Of a stretch of DNA of 64,000 nucleotides, positions 56,326-64,000 are shown in pieces. Each line of letters begins with the position of its first letter. The first letter of the stretch is position 1. The DNA is from Herbaspirillum sp. Sphag64. GTDB lineage: Bacteria; Pseudomonadota; Gammaproteobacteria; Burkholderiales; Burkholderiaceae_D. Location of the stretch: positions 62,001-126,000 of the forward strand of contig NZ_JACHYE010000003.1 of NCBI RefSeq assembly GCF_014192645.1. The letters run 5' to 3'. The notes beneath the pieces are model-generated. The model made no database searches. It saw only the letters and a list, made by a program, of their open reading frames with translations, and was not told the DNA's origin. Position numbers and translations under genes: made by a program.

Positions 56326-56538
56326 TGACTTCGTTTCATTTTCAGAAATTGCGTTTCGTATCGCGATATTTACTGTTTAAGTATTTGAAAAATAAGAATA
56401 AAAAATAATTACTATGTCTTATATAAGACCTTGTTGCTCTGCACACTGAGGTCTACTATGAAGTCATGCAGTTCAGAGTTTGATCCAGATTTTGAGGGCT
56501 ACTTTGACTTCGTTTCGACCTCGATTTTGACTTCGTTT
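56326..56538 (+). repeat. Three direct copies of TGACTTCGTTT upstream of aceA
   Basis: Exact 11-base copies lie at 56326-56336, 56505-56515 and 56528-56538. The last two are 23 bases apart, about two helical turns, and end 26 bases before the aceA start. They fall in different frames of the small ORF there, so they are not a peptide repeat. Regulator binding is the likely reading. Confidence 0.6.
56416..56429. promoter_or_regulatory. Perfect 14-bp palindrome GTCTTATATAAGAC, operator candidate
   Basis: The sequence equals its own reverse complement over all 14 bases. It lies just after a possible -10 box and 135 bases before the aceA ATG. The form fits a dimeric repressor site, for example of a GntR-type regulator, but the protein is not identified. 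Confidence 0.55.
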
Positions 56539-56562
56539 ATTACCAACTCTCAAGGAGATTGA
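56458..56562 (+). CDS. Possible 34-residue leader ORF before aceA
   Basis: An ATG at 56458 with GAGG 6 bases upstream opens 34 codons ([20 protein letters not shown] and 14 more) and stops two bases before the aceA ATG. It spans the aceA ribosome-binding site and two of the TGACTTCGTTT copies. It could be a leader that couples translation, or chance. Composition is rich in Phe, Ser and Asp and resembles no family I know. Confidence 0.3.
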   Translation: MKSCSSEFDPDFEGYFDFVSTSILTSFITNSQGD

Positions 56563-56564
56563 CC

Positions 56565-57869
56565 ATGACTACACGTGAACAACAGATTCAGGAACTGGCT
56601 AAGGATTGGGCAGAGAATACACGCTGGAAAGGCATCAAGCGCAACTACAGCGCCGATGACGTCGTCCGTCTGCGTGGATCGCTGCAAGTCGAGCACACGC
56701 TGGCCAAGCGCGGTGCCGACAAGCTGTGGAATCTGCTGCACACGGAGCCGTTCGTCAATGCACTTGGTGCGCTGACTGGTAATCAGGCGATGCAACAGGT
56801 CAAGGCTGGCTTGAAGGCGATCTATCTGTCGGGCTGGCAAGTTGCCGGTGACGCCAACCTGGCCGGCGAAATGTATCCTGACCAATCCCTGTATCCAGCT
56901 AACTCGGTTCCGATGGTGGTGCAACGTATCAACAACACCTTCCAGCGCGCCGATCAGATTCAATGGTCCGAAGGTAAAAACGACATCGATTTCTTCGCAC
57001 CGATCGTGGCCGATGCCGAAGCTGGCTTTGGTGGCGTCCTGAACGCCTACGAACTGATGAAGTCGATGATCGCCGCCGGTGCCTCCGGTGTGCACTTTGA
57101 AGACCAGCTGGCCTCCGTCAAGAAGTGTGGTCACATGGGTGGCAAGGTATTGGTGCCAACCCGTGAAGCAGTGGAAAAGCTCAATGCAGCACGTCTGGCA
57201 GCCGACGTTTCCGGTACCCGTACGCTGGTGATCGCCCGCACTGACGCTGAAGCGGCTGACTTGCTGACTTCCGATGTGGATGACAACGACAAGCCATTCC
57301 TCACTGGCGAGCGCACCGTAGAGGGCTTCTTCAAGACCCGTCCAGGGATCGATCAGGCGATTTCGCGCGGTCTGGCTTATGCTGAATATGCTGACTTGGT
57401 TTGGTGCGAAACTGGCAAGCCGGACCTGGCCTTTGCCAAGAAGTTTGCCGAAGCCATCCATGCCAAGTTCCCAGGCAAGATGCTGTCCTACAACTGCTCG
57501 CCATCGTTCAACTGGAAGAAGAACCTGGACGATGCCACCATCGCCAAGTTCCAGCGCGAGCTGGGCGCAATGGGTTACAAGTTCCAGTTCATCACACTGG
57601 CAGGTTTCCATGCACTGAACTACTCGATGTTCAATCTGGCTCACGGTTATGCACGCAACAACATGTCAGCCTTCGTCGAGCTGCAAGAAGCTGAATTCGC
57701 TGCCGCTGAAAAGGGCTTCACCGCCGTCAAGCATCAACGTGAAGTCGGTACCGGTTATTTCGATGCCGTGACCCAGGCGATTCAGCAAGGTCAGTCGTCG
57801 ACGACTGCTTTGCATGGTTCAACCGAAGATGAACAGTTCTTCGACGGTGCACAACAAAAAGTAGCCTGA
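56565..57869 (+). CDS. aceA: Isocitrate lyase
   Basis: A 434-residue enzyme, the same length as in E. coli, that cleaves isocitrate to glyoxylate and succinate in the glyoxylate bypass. The active-site signature [17 protein letters not shown] is present with Cys188. VHFEDQLAS and [20 protein letters not shown] are also conserved. AGGAG precedes the ATG by 7 bases. No malate synthase or aceK is adjacent, so the bypass genes are split. A terminator follows. Confidence 0.97.
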   Translation: MTTREQQIQELAKDWAENTRWKGIKRNYSADDVVRLRGSLQVEHTLAKRGADKLWNLLHTEPFVNALGALTGNQAMQQVKAGLKAIYLSGWQVAGDANLAGEMYPDQSLYPANSVPMVVQRINNTFQRADQIQWSEGKNDIDFFAPIVADAEAGFGGVLNAYELMKSMIAAGASGVHFEDQLASVKKCGHMGGKVLVPTREAVEKLNAARLAADVSGTRTLVIARTDAEAADLLTSDVDDNDKPFLTGERTVEGFFKTRPGIDQAISRGLAYAEYADLVWCETGKPDLAFAKKFAEAIHAKFPGKMLSYNCSPSFNWKKNLDDATIAKFQRELGAMGYKFQFITLAGFHALNYSMFNLAHGYARNNMSAFVELQEAEFAAAEKGFTAVKHQREVGTGYFDAVTQAIQQGQSSTTALHGSTEDEQFFDGAQQKVA

Positions 57870-57918
57870 TCAGCGCCATAGCGTTGACAGCGAGACGGAG
57901 TCTATAACGAGGAGACTA

Positions 57919-57939
57919 GCAAGCAACCTGGTTGCTTGC
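57919..57939 (+). other. Perfect hairpin after aceA
   Basis: GCAAGCAAC pairs with GTTGCTTGC around a three-base loop, 50 bases after the aceA stop and just before the terminator. It lacks a T-run and may protect the 3' end. Confidence 0.6.
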
Positions 57940-57954
57940 GCTTTCACTGAGCTT

Positions 57955-57987
57955 GACCGCATGCCGCAAGGTGTGCGGTCTTTTTTT
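57955..57987 (+). terminator. Rho-independent terminator of aceA
   Basis: GACCGCA (57955-57961) pairs with TGCGGTC (57974-57980) around a 12-base loop and is followed by seven T. Confidence 0.88.
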
Positions 57988-58018
57988 GCGTTTGTCTGGC
58001 GTATTGCTGCAATCCCCG

Positions 58019-58690
58019 CTATAGCTGCTGCCTGATGGTGCCGTCGCGGACTTCATAGACGGCTTCGCCAAAGGCTTCCACATCGGCCGGATCATGGGTG
58101 ATAATCAGCATGGGGACGCCGGTTTGCTGCTGCAGATCGTCCAGTTCGCGCCGCATGTGGGTGCGCAGTGATGGGTCCAGCGCGGCAAACGGTTCGTCGA
58201 GTAACAGGATGTCAGGTTGTGACACCAATGCCCGCGCCAGCGCCACACGTTGCCGCTGACCTCCTGAAATCTGCGCCGGATAACTGTGCGCAGTCGCCTC
58301 CAGTTCAAATGCCTGCAGCCAGCGCTGGACCGCAGGATGACTGGCCGGGCGGCGCAGGTTGAAGCAGCCTCGGCGTAGTCCGAAGGCGATGTTCTGGGCC
58401 ACGTTCAGGTGCGGGAAGAGCGCGTAATCCTGAAACAGATAGGCCACATTGCGCTCTTGTGGGCGCAGGTTGGTGTGACTCTCCTGATCGAACAAGGTAC
58501 GTTCATTGAGCACAACCTTGCCGCTATCGGGCGTCATCAGACCGGCGATGGCCTTCATGGTCAGACTCTTGCCCGAGCCAGAAGGGCCATGCAGCACGAT
58601 GCGGTTACTGGCGGAAGAAAAACTGATATCCAGTCGAAAGGTCCGTTCGGCTGCACGTAATTGCTTGTGAATCTGTACGCTGATACTCAT
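58019..58690 (-). CDS. modC: Molybdate ABC transporter ATPase ModC, short form without Mop domain
   Basis: A 223-residue ABC ATPase. Walker A is GPSGSGKS, followed by a FQDYALFPHL Q-loop, signature ISGGQRQRVALARALV and Walker B ILLLDEPFAALD. It stops where the C-terminal regulatory Mop/TOBE region of E. coli ModC (about 352 residues) would begin. Its start overlaps the modB stop by four bases. With ModA and ModB it should import molybdate; without a Mop region, ATPase inhibition by molybdate is not expected. Confidence 0.9.
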   Translation of the reverse strand: MSISVQIHKQLRAAERTFRLDISFSSASNRIVLHGPSGSGKSLTMKAIAGLMTPDSGKVVLNERTLFDQESHTNLRPQERNVAYLFQDYALFPHLNVAQNIAFGLRRGCFNLRRPASHPAVQRWLQAFELEATAHSYPAQISGGQRQRVALARALVSQPDILLLDEPFAALDPSLRTHMRRELDDLQQQTGVPMLIITHDPADVEAFGEAVYEVRDGTIRQQL

Positions 58691-59364
58691 GACAGGTCAC
58701 TCCTGCGCAATTGACCCGGCATCAGTCTGCCGGCAATCAGCAACACGGCCACACAAGTCGCTGATGTGATCAGCACCAATGCGGTTGCCGTGTTGTCGTC
58801 ACCAGCCTGTACCGCTTCATAAATGGCGACCGATAGGGTTTGTGTTCGTCCCGGCAGATTACCGGCGATCATCAGGGTTGCGCCAAATTCACCCAATGCG
58901 CGCGCAAAGGCTAGTAATACGCCCGCGGTGATGCCGCGTGCAGCCAATGGCAAACTTACCCGGAAAAACACGCCAGCTTCCGACACGCCCAGCACGCGGG
59001 CAGCATTTTCGAGCTGATGATCGACTTGCTCAAACGCACTGCGCGCTGATTTCAATACCAGCGGAAAAGCCACCACGGTAGAGGCAATCACCGCACCTTG
59101 CCAGGTGAACACCAGTTCAATGCCATATTGCGCCAGCCAGGCACCCAGCGGCCCACGTTTGCCAAACAGCACCAGCAGGTAATAACCCAGCACGGTCGGT
59201 GGCAACACCAATGGCAACGTCAGAATGGAGTCAATCAGGTCGCGCCAGGAGGAGCGCCAGCGCGACAACCCAAAGGCAGCTGCCACGCCCAGAAACAAAT
59301 TGATGACCGTAGCCCAGCCCGCGACCTTCAGCGAGAGCAGTAAAGGAGTCCAGAACGCAGGCAT
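58687..59364 (-). CDS. modB: Molybdate ABC transporter permease ModB
   Basis: A 225-residue permease with about five to six helices. The ABC-permease loop is visible as AARVLGVSEAGVFFRVSLPL near residue 140, and GVLLAFARALGEFGATLMIA is the conserved ModB helix region. LTLPLVLPPTVLGYYLLVLF is typical of molybdate and tungstate permeases. It starts one base after the modA stop and overlaps modC by four bases. Confidence 0.95.
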   Translation of the reverse strand: MPAFWTPLLLSLKVAGWATVINLFLGVAAAFGLSRWRSSWRDLIDSILTLPLVLPPTVLGYYLLVLFGKRGPLGAWLAQYGIELVFTWQGAVIASTVVAFPLVLKSARSAFEQVDHQLENAARVLGVSEAGVFFRVSLPLAARGITAGVLLAFARALGEFGATLMIAGNLPGRTQTLSVAIYEAVQAGDDNTATALVLITSATCVAVLLIAGRLMPGQLRRSDLS

Positions 59365-59365
59365 G

Positions 59366-60169
59366 TCAGGGTTTCAGAAAACCGTAGCGTGCCAACGTCG
59401 CCTGACCTTCAGGCGACTGCACATAGGCAATGTATTTTTTGGCCAGTTCGGTCTGCGTTGTAGTGGCGGTCACGGCAATCGGGTAGGTGGCAGGCTGGTC
59501 GGAGGGGATGCGGATCGCAACCTTGACCTTGTCAGGCATCACGGCGGCATCGGTCGCGAAGACGAAACCAGCCTCCACCTCACCACGCGCCACATAGTCC
59601 AGACTTTGACGCACATTTTGCGCCAGCACGCCCTTGGCCAGGACTGCCTGCCACAGACCGGCCTGTTCCAGCGCCGTCTGGGTATAACGGCCAAAGGGCA
59701 CGGAACTCGGGTTGCCCAGCGCGACACGTTTCACATTGCTTTGTGTCAGATCCTTGAGCGCGGTCAGGGCCAGGGTGCTGTCATGGGGCACGATCAGAAC
59801 GATCTGGTTGGCGGCGAAGTTCTGGCGGGTTGCTGTTTGCACGGCCTTTGCGGCGACCGCCTTGTCCATCGCGGTTTGATCGGCCGAAGCAAAGACATCG
59901 GCTGGCGCGCCCCTGACGATTTGTTGCATCAGGATATCGGAGGCGCCGAAGTTGTTGATCACCTTGACACCGGGGTTACGTTGTTCAAATGCCGAGCCCA
60001 GATCCTTGAAGGCATTGGTCAGGCTGGCGGCGGCCGACACCACCAGATCGGCAGCCTGGGCCGGGACGGTGGCCAGTGTCATTGCCGACAGTACTGCGCC
60101 ATAGGCGACAGTCAGGTAAAAACGACGTAACGACCGAGTTGCAGAACGAGAAGTAAATTGAGCAGGCAT
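59366..60169 (-). CDS. modA: Molybdate-binding periplasmic protein ModA
   Basis: A 267-residue protein with a signal peptide of about 39 residues ending in VPAQA. The mature start ADLVVSAAASLTNAFKDLG carries Ser residues that bind the oxyanion. NNFGASDILMQQIVRGAPAD and VALGNPSSVPFGRYTQ are further ModA blocks. It heads the modABC operon and is divergent from a ModE-like gene, with a Mo-box-like sequence between them. Confidence 0.94.
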   Translation of the reverse strand: MPAQFTSRSATRSLRRFYLTVAYGAVLSAMTLATVPAQAADLVVSAAASLTNAFKDLGSAFEQRNPGVKVINNFGASDILMQQIVRGAPADVFASADQTAMDKAVAAKAVQTATRQNFAANQIVLIVPHDSTLALTALKDLTQSNVKRVALGNPSSVPFGRYTQTALEQAGLWQAVLAKGVLAQNVRQSLDYVARGEVEAGFVFATDAAVMPDKVKVAIRIPSDQPATYPIAVTATTTQTELAKKYIAYVQSPEGQATLARYGFLKP

Positions 60170-60251
60170 GAGATTTCCGGTGGATGAGGGCGTTGGCAGT
60201 CGATGTTTATCACCGTGTGCAAGGATAACTGAAAATGCAAAAAAGCATCTT

Positions 60252-60280
60252 TCCGAAATATACGTAGGGATATAGCGATC
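60252..60280. promoter_or_regulatory. Candidate ModE box between modA and the ModE-like gene
   Basis: TATAGCGAT (60271-60279) fits one half of the E. coli ModE site, and TCCGAAATATA (60252-60262) is a degenerate mirror of it eight bases away. It lies 82 bases upstream of modA and 47 upstream of the regulator gene. Confidence 0.5.
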
Positions 60281-60327
60281 GTCAAATTGCCGCGATTGAA
60301 TTGCCGGGCCTTGCTACAATCGCGGCC

Positions 60328-60681
60328 ATGACTCATTCCAAATCTGTCCGATTACGCGTGATGCAAGGTGACACGATTGCCTTCGGCCCCGGCAAGGCAT
60401 CCCTATTGCAGGCCATTGACCGCACCGGGTCAATCTCGGCAGCGGCGCGCGAGATGCAGATGTCGTATCGGCGCGCCTGGTTGCTGGTCGAGGAAATGAA
60501 TCGCTGTTTCAATCAGCCTCTGGTGGCGACCGCGACAGGTGGTGCCAAAGGGGGCGGTGCGAGTATCACGCCGATGGCAAGGGAAGTGCTGTCGTGCTAC
60601 CAGCATATGCAAAAAAAAGCCGATAGTGCGATCCAGAAAGATATGCAGCACCTGTTGTCACTGATCGTCGAAAAAAACTGA
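60328..60681 (+). CDS. ModE-like winged-helix regulator without molybdate-binding domain
   Basis: A 117-residue protein equal to the N-terminal DNA-binding domain of ModE. Key parts are LLQAIDRTGSISAAAREMQM and SYRRAWLLVEEMNRCFNQPL, then the wing with GGAKGGGASITPMAREVL. The two Mop domains that bind molybdate in E. coli ModE (262 residues) are absent, and no following ORF supplies them. The ATG at 60328 is chosen for family fit. It is divergent from modA and probably controls it. Confidence 0.88.
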   Translation: MTHSKSVRLRVMQGDTIAFGPGKASLLQAIDRTGSISAAAREMQMSYRRAWLLVEEMNRCFNQPLVATATGGAKGGGASITPMAREVLSCYQHMQKKADSAIQKDMQHLLSLIVEKN

Positions 60682-60710
60682 GCTGCTACCGCCACTTTTC
60701 CAGCCTTCTT

Positions 60711-62450
60711 ATGCGCGCCACCTTACTTAATCTCCGCTTTCGCCTGCAAACGCTGATGCACATGTCGGAGAACCACGCCATGTTGCTTTGGGGCGCGGTA
60801 GTGGGATTTGTCGGAGCGCTCGCGACAATCGCTTTTAGAGAGTGCATTGCTGGGCTGCAATTTTTATTGACCGGACGCAGCGGTAGTCTGGTTGATATCG
60901 CCGAGAGCCTGCCATGGACTATGCGTGTACTGGTTCCGACCGTGGGCGGTCTGATCGCAGGGCTGCTTTTGCTGTGGGCGCGCCGCATGCCTGCCGGTGG
61001 TGCACCTGACTATATGGAGGCGGTGGCCATTGGTGATGGGCAGATACCGGTCAGGCATTCGGTATTGCGTAGTCTTTCTTCCTTGTTTTCGGTCGCATCA
61101 GGTGGGTCGATCGGGCGCGAAGGACCGATGGTGCAAATGGCGGCGCTATGCGCCTCGCTGGTCGGCCGTCTGATTCATTTCCCGGCGTCTCGTCTGCGGC
61201 TCCTGGTCGCTTGTGGTGCCGCGGCTGGTATTACCTCGGCCTACAACGCACCGATTGCAGGCGCGTTCTTCATCACCGAGATTGTGCTGGGAGCGCTGGT
61301 GATGGAGAGTTTTGGCCCCATCGTGGTGGCATCCGTGGTCGCCAATATCACCATGCGCGAACTGCCCGGCTACAAACCGGCCTACGAGATGCCGTTCTTT
61401 CCGCAGGTTGGTGGATTCGAGATTCTCTTGTTTGTCCTGCTCGGCATACTGGCGGGTCTGCTGGCGCCACAGTTTTTACGTCTGCTCAATGTTAGCAAGA
61501 CGCTCTGGCAAAAAATCAGCCTGCCGTTGCCATTCAGGCTGGCGCTGGGCGGATTGCTGGTCGGTGCCATGTCCATCCAGGTGCCGCAGGTATGGGGCAA
61601 TGGTTACAGTGTGGTCAACTCACTGTTGCACACTGACTGGTTGTGGACCACGGTATTGCTGGTGCTGATTTTCAAGGTGGTCGCTACCGCGCTGACGGTC
61701 GGCTCTGGTGCCGTTGGCGGCATTTTCACACCAACCTTATTTGTCGGCGCGGCAATCGGTTATCTGTTCGGCGATCTGGGCCATGCGCTGTGGCCACACG
61801 CAATATCGCTGCCTTTCGCTTATGCAATGGTGGGAATGGGCGCGTTTTTGGCAGCGGCGACCAATGCGCCCTTGATGGCCGTGCTGATGATCTTCGAGAT
61901 GACGCTCAGCTATCAGGTGGTGCTGCCGCTGATGCTGTCCTGTGTGGTTGCCTACGTCGTGGCGCGCAGTCTGGATGGCGCATCCATGTACGAGATTACC
62001 CTTAAGCGCCATCGCGACGCGGCTGAGCGCATACGGCTGCGCGGTACTCAGATGCAGGCGCTGATCAAACCGGCGGAAACCGTCTTGACGATGGACGCAC
62101 CGATGTCGGATGTGGCCCGGATCTTCATGCAATATCCGGTCAAGTACATCTATATCACTGACCAGGACAATCGCTACCTTGGTGTGGTGGCATTGCAGGA
62201 TGTGACTTCGCTGTTGCTGAGCAAAAAGGATCTGGAGTCGCGCCGGGCGGGCGACTTCCTGCGTGCCCATTTTCTGCATGAAGTCACGCCGGACATGTCG
62301 CTCGGTGAAGCTTTGCAGCTGTTCCTCGATCATCAGGGGGAACGCTTGCCCGTCATTGCCAGTACCGAAGATCCGCGGCTGCTGGGGGTGGTCTTCAAAA
62401 GCTCCCTGCTGGATGCCTATTTCCGCCTGGACCGTGCGGTGCAGTCCTGA
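60711..62450 (+). CDS. ClC family chloride channel or H+/Cl- antiporter with CBS domains
   Basis: A 579-residue membrane protein. The ClC motif GGSIGREGPMVQ has Glu137, the gating Glu needed for proton exchange. GSGAVGGIFTPTLFVGAAIG carries the GxFxP motif. The first Ser motif is replaced by AGGAPDY. About ten or more helices precede a cytoplasmic part from residue about 435 with a CBS pair (LTMDAPMSDVARIFMQYPVK and LRAHFLHEVTPDMSLGEALQ). It follows the ModE-like gene by 29 bases; no functional link is evident. Confidence 0.9.
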   Translation: MRATLLNLRFRLQTLMHMSENHAMLLWGAVVGFVGALATIAFRECIAGLQFLLTGRSGSLVDIAESLPWTMRVLVPTVGGLIAGLLLLWARRMPAGGAPDYMEAVAIGDGQIPVRHSVLRSLSSLFSVASGGSIGREGPMVQMAALCASLVGRLIHFPASRLRLLVACGAAAGITSAYNAPIAGAFFITEIVLGALVMESFGPIVVASVVANITMRELPGYKPAYEMPFFPQVGGFEILLFVLLGILAGLLAPQFLRLLNVSKTLWQKISLPLPFRLALGGLLVGAMSIQVPQVWGNGYSVVNSLLHTDWLWTTVLLVLIFKVVATALTVGSGAVGGIFTPTLFVGAAIGYLFGDLGHALWPHAISLPFAYAMVGMGAFLAAATNAPLMAVLMIFEMTLSYQVVLPLMLSCVVAYVVARSLDGASMYEITLKRHRDAAERIRLRGTQMQALIKPAETVLTMDAPMSDVARIFMQYPVKYIYITDQDNRYLGVVALQDVTSLLLSKKDLESRRAGDFLRAHFLHEVTPDMSLGEALQLFLDHQGERLPVIASTEDPRLLGVVFKSSLLDAYFRLDRAVQS

Positions 62451-62655
62451 CAAGCATATTGCCTGATTCTTAATAATAGAACGCGCTTGCCCTATTGGCA
62501 GGGCAAGCTTGTTAAAATGCGTACTCGTTTGTGACGCTGGTCAATCTGCACCATCGCATTCAACTGGTTTCAGCAATTTCAATTGTTTTTACTGTTGGCC
62601 GGTTAGCTGGCACGACAATCCATCTTATTTTCACCAGTTTAGGGCCACAGAGTTT

Positions 62656-63543
62656 ATGTTCAGTTACCGCCATGCCTTCCATGCGGGCAATCATGCCGAT
62701 GTGCTTAAGCACATGGTGACCATTCAGTTGCTGCGTTACATGGGGCAAAAAGAGACGCCTTACATGGTTATCGACACGCATGCCGGCGGCGGCGTCTACG
62801 CGCTCGATAGCAACTTTGCCAGCAAGAATGCCGAATACGACACCGGTATCGGCCCCCTCTGGGAGCGCACCGATTTACCGCCGGCCGTGGCTGACTATGT
62901 GCAAGTGGTCAAGGATCTCAACCCCAGCGGCAAGATGCGTTATTACCCTGGCTCTCCCTACTGTGCCAATGCCGTGATGCGCGAGCAGGACCGGTTGCGC
63001 CTATTTGAGCTGCACCCGAGCGAGAGCAAGATACTAGCTGACAATTTTCGCAAGCTTGACGCCCATGCTGCCGAACAGGGACAACATCCATCGGGACGTG
63101 GCAAGCGCGTCATGATCGGGCGCAGCGATGGTTTTCTCGCGCTCAAGGCATTGTTGCCGCCACCATCGCGGCGCGCGCTGGTGTTGATCGATCCGCCCTA
63201 TGAAGACAAGCGCGACTACCAGCGTGTCAAGGAAACCCTACAGGATGCATTGGTGCGTTTCCCGACGGGAACTTATGCAGTCTGGTATCCAATCTTGCAA
63301 CGCATTGAGTCGAAGCAGTTTGCCGACCGCCTCAAACGCCTCGGTGCCAAGAGCTGGTTAAACGTGACGTTATCGATCAGTTCGCCCTCGCCAGACGGGT
63401 TCGGGCTGCACAGCAGTGGCATGTTTGTGCTCAATCCCTCGTGGACCATGGAAGCGACGCTCAAGGAAGTCATGCCCTATCTCGTCAAGGTGCTCGGACG
63501 TGACAGCGGTGCCGGGTTTGTACTGGAAGCAGGCGAGGGCTGA
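62656..63543 (+). CDS. rlmJ: 23S rRNA (adenine2030-N6)-methyltransferase RlmJ
   Basis: A 295-residue methyltransferase that modifies A2030 of 23S rRNA. The N-terminus FSYRHAFHAGNHADVLKHMV is diagnostic. DTHAGGGVYAL is the SAM-binding part, and VLIDPPYEDKRDY is the catalytic DPPY motif. The ATG at 62656 is preferred; earlier in-frame ATGs would add about 50 non-conserved residues. Length is close to the E. coli protein (280). Confidence 0.95.
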   Translation: MFSYRHAFHAGNHADVLKHMVTIQLLRYMGQKETPYMVIDTHAGGGVYALDSNFASKNAEYDTGIGPLWERTDLPPAVADYVQVVKDLNPSGKMRYYPGSPYCANAVMREQDRLRLFELHPSESKILADNFRKLDAHAAEQGQHPSGRGKRVMIGRSDGFLALKALLPPPSRRALVLIDPPYEDKRDYQRVKETLQDALVRFPTGTYAVWYPILQRIESKQFADRLKRLGAKSWLNVTLSISSPSPDGFGLHSSGMFVLNPSWTMEATLKEVMPYLVKVLGRDSGAGFVLEAGEG

Positions 63544-63699
63544 TCTGCGCCTGTAATTTCACAATAGCAACTAGTTGAAATCGGGCGCTTAGTTTCGTAT
63601 ACGCAATAATTCTAGTATTAAAACTACATCACGTCATACAATAGTCAGCTATTTGATTGCTATTTGTCAGCTGTACGAGTTGGGGTAAATTACATCATC

Positions 63700-64000
63700 A
63701 TGTCTGAACCAAGTCTTGAACACATTTCCCCGACGCCTGCGCATGCCCATGATTTCTTCCTGGCACGGCAACCGATCCTGAATCGTGATCAGGAGCTGAT
63801 GGGCTACGAACTACTGTTTCGTACTGCAGCGTCCGGTCCCGCCAATGTGAGTGATGACGTTGCGGCGACGGCATCGGTGATTGCCCACGCTTCCGAGCTG
63901 GGCCTCAATAACGTGATCGGCAGCTTGCACGGCTTTATCAACGTCGATGCGACCGTATTGATGAGCGACTTCATCAATTTTCTGCCGGCCGATAAGGTCG
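63700..64000 (+). CDS. EAL-HDOD (YuxH-type) signalling protein, N-terminal part
   Basis: The window ends inside this gene after 100 codons. FFLARQPILNRDQELMGYEL followed by LFRTA matches the start of EAL domains in YuxH-like proteins that carry a C-terminal HDOD domain. The EAL Glu is replaced in the usual motif position by YELLF, where Glu is retained. The rest, including the HDOD part, lies beyond the edge. It may bind or hydrolyse c-di-GMP; catalysis cannot be judged. Confidence 0.75.
   Translation, partial: MSEPSLEHISPTPAHAHDFFLARQPILNRDQELMGYELLFRTAASGPANVSDDVAATASVIAHASELGLNNVIGSLHGFINVDATVLMSDFINFLPADKV

Larger units (their letters stand above)
56063..56564. promoter_or_regulatory. 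Long upstream region of aceA
   Basis: These 502 bases separate the FUSC gene from aceA. They hold a perfect 14-base palindrome, three copies of TGACTTCGTTT, an AT-rich stretch (56380-56415) and a 34-codon ORF, each listed separately. A possible promoter is TTGAAA (56385-56390) with TACTAT (56410-56415), 19 bases apart, which would place transcription start inside the palindrome. The part before about 56320 shows nothing I can name. Confidence 0.5.

Noticed and set aside
1-64000. CRISPR arrays, insertion sequences, prophage genes, rRNA operons
   Set aside because: No regularly spaced repeats, transposases, integrases, phage structural genes or rRNA sequences were seen anywhere in the window.

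Overview
The window reads as a chromosomal segment of a betaproteobacterium of the order Burkholderiales, most likely family Oxalobacteraceae (Herminiimonas, Janthinobacterium or Collimonas type). This is inferred from the tpiA-secG-tRNA-Leu(GAG)-nuoA..N-DUF2818-NUDIX arrangement typical of Burkholderiales, from separate nuoC and nuoD, and from moderate GC content. No organism name can be read from the sequence itself. No phage, insertion sequence, CRISPR array or plasmid element is visible. Gene density is high and most genes are housekeeping or transport.

Layout. (1) 1-1750: the end of an unidentified gene, then a LysE/RhtB exporter divergent from a LysR regulator. (2) 1751-7759: a minus-strand operon pxpB-pxpC-pxpA-DUF969-DUF979-DUF2891, divergent from a MarR-type regulator. 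It pairs ATP-dependent 5-oxoprolinase with two membrane proteins of unknown function. (3) 7796-10325: a quinone oxidoreductase, tpiA, secG and tRNA-Leu(GAG) with its own promoter and terminator. (4) 10392-25874: the complete 14-gene NADH dehydrogenase (complex I) operon plus a DUF2818 gene. (5) 25979-34118: a NUDIX hydrolase, ETF-ubiquinone oxidoreductase, a hotdog thioesterase and a branched-chain amino acid ABC transporter with a LivM-LivG fusion. (6) 34202-39801: moeA, moaD, a methyltransferase, a GntP permease, moaE and mntH. (7) 39824-45961: a four-gene efflux system (outer-membrane factor, FUSC protein, DUF1656, HlyD-type adaptor) with a divergent LysR regulator. (8) 46104-50767: clpB behind a sigma-32-like promoter, then a membrane diguanylate cyclase. 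(9) 50768-56062: metR, a MetE-like protein without catalytic residues, and a YccS-type FUSC protein. (10) 56063-64000: aceA with an unusual 500-base upstream region, modABC with a short ModE-like regulator, a ClC channel, rlmJ and the start of an EAL-HDOD gene.

The genes describe an aerobic heterotroph. Electrons reach quinone through complex I and ETF-QO. Amino acids, 5-oxoproline and gluconate-type acids are taken up, molybdenum is imported and built into cofactor, and acetate or fatty acids can pass through isocitrate lyase.

The strongest oddity is the MetE-like gene at 51808-53832. It is an intact 674-codon frame in which nearly all zinc and substrate residues are replaced or lost, so it looks like a pseudoenzyme beside metR. 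Other points worth attention are the DUF969/979/2891 module with 5-oxoprolinase, a probable CTG start on the GGDEF gene, three 11-base repeats plus a palindrome and a 34-codon ORF upstream of aceA, and molybdate regulator and ATPase proteins that both lack the usual molybdate-binding domains.
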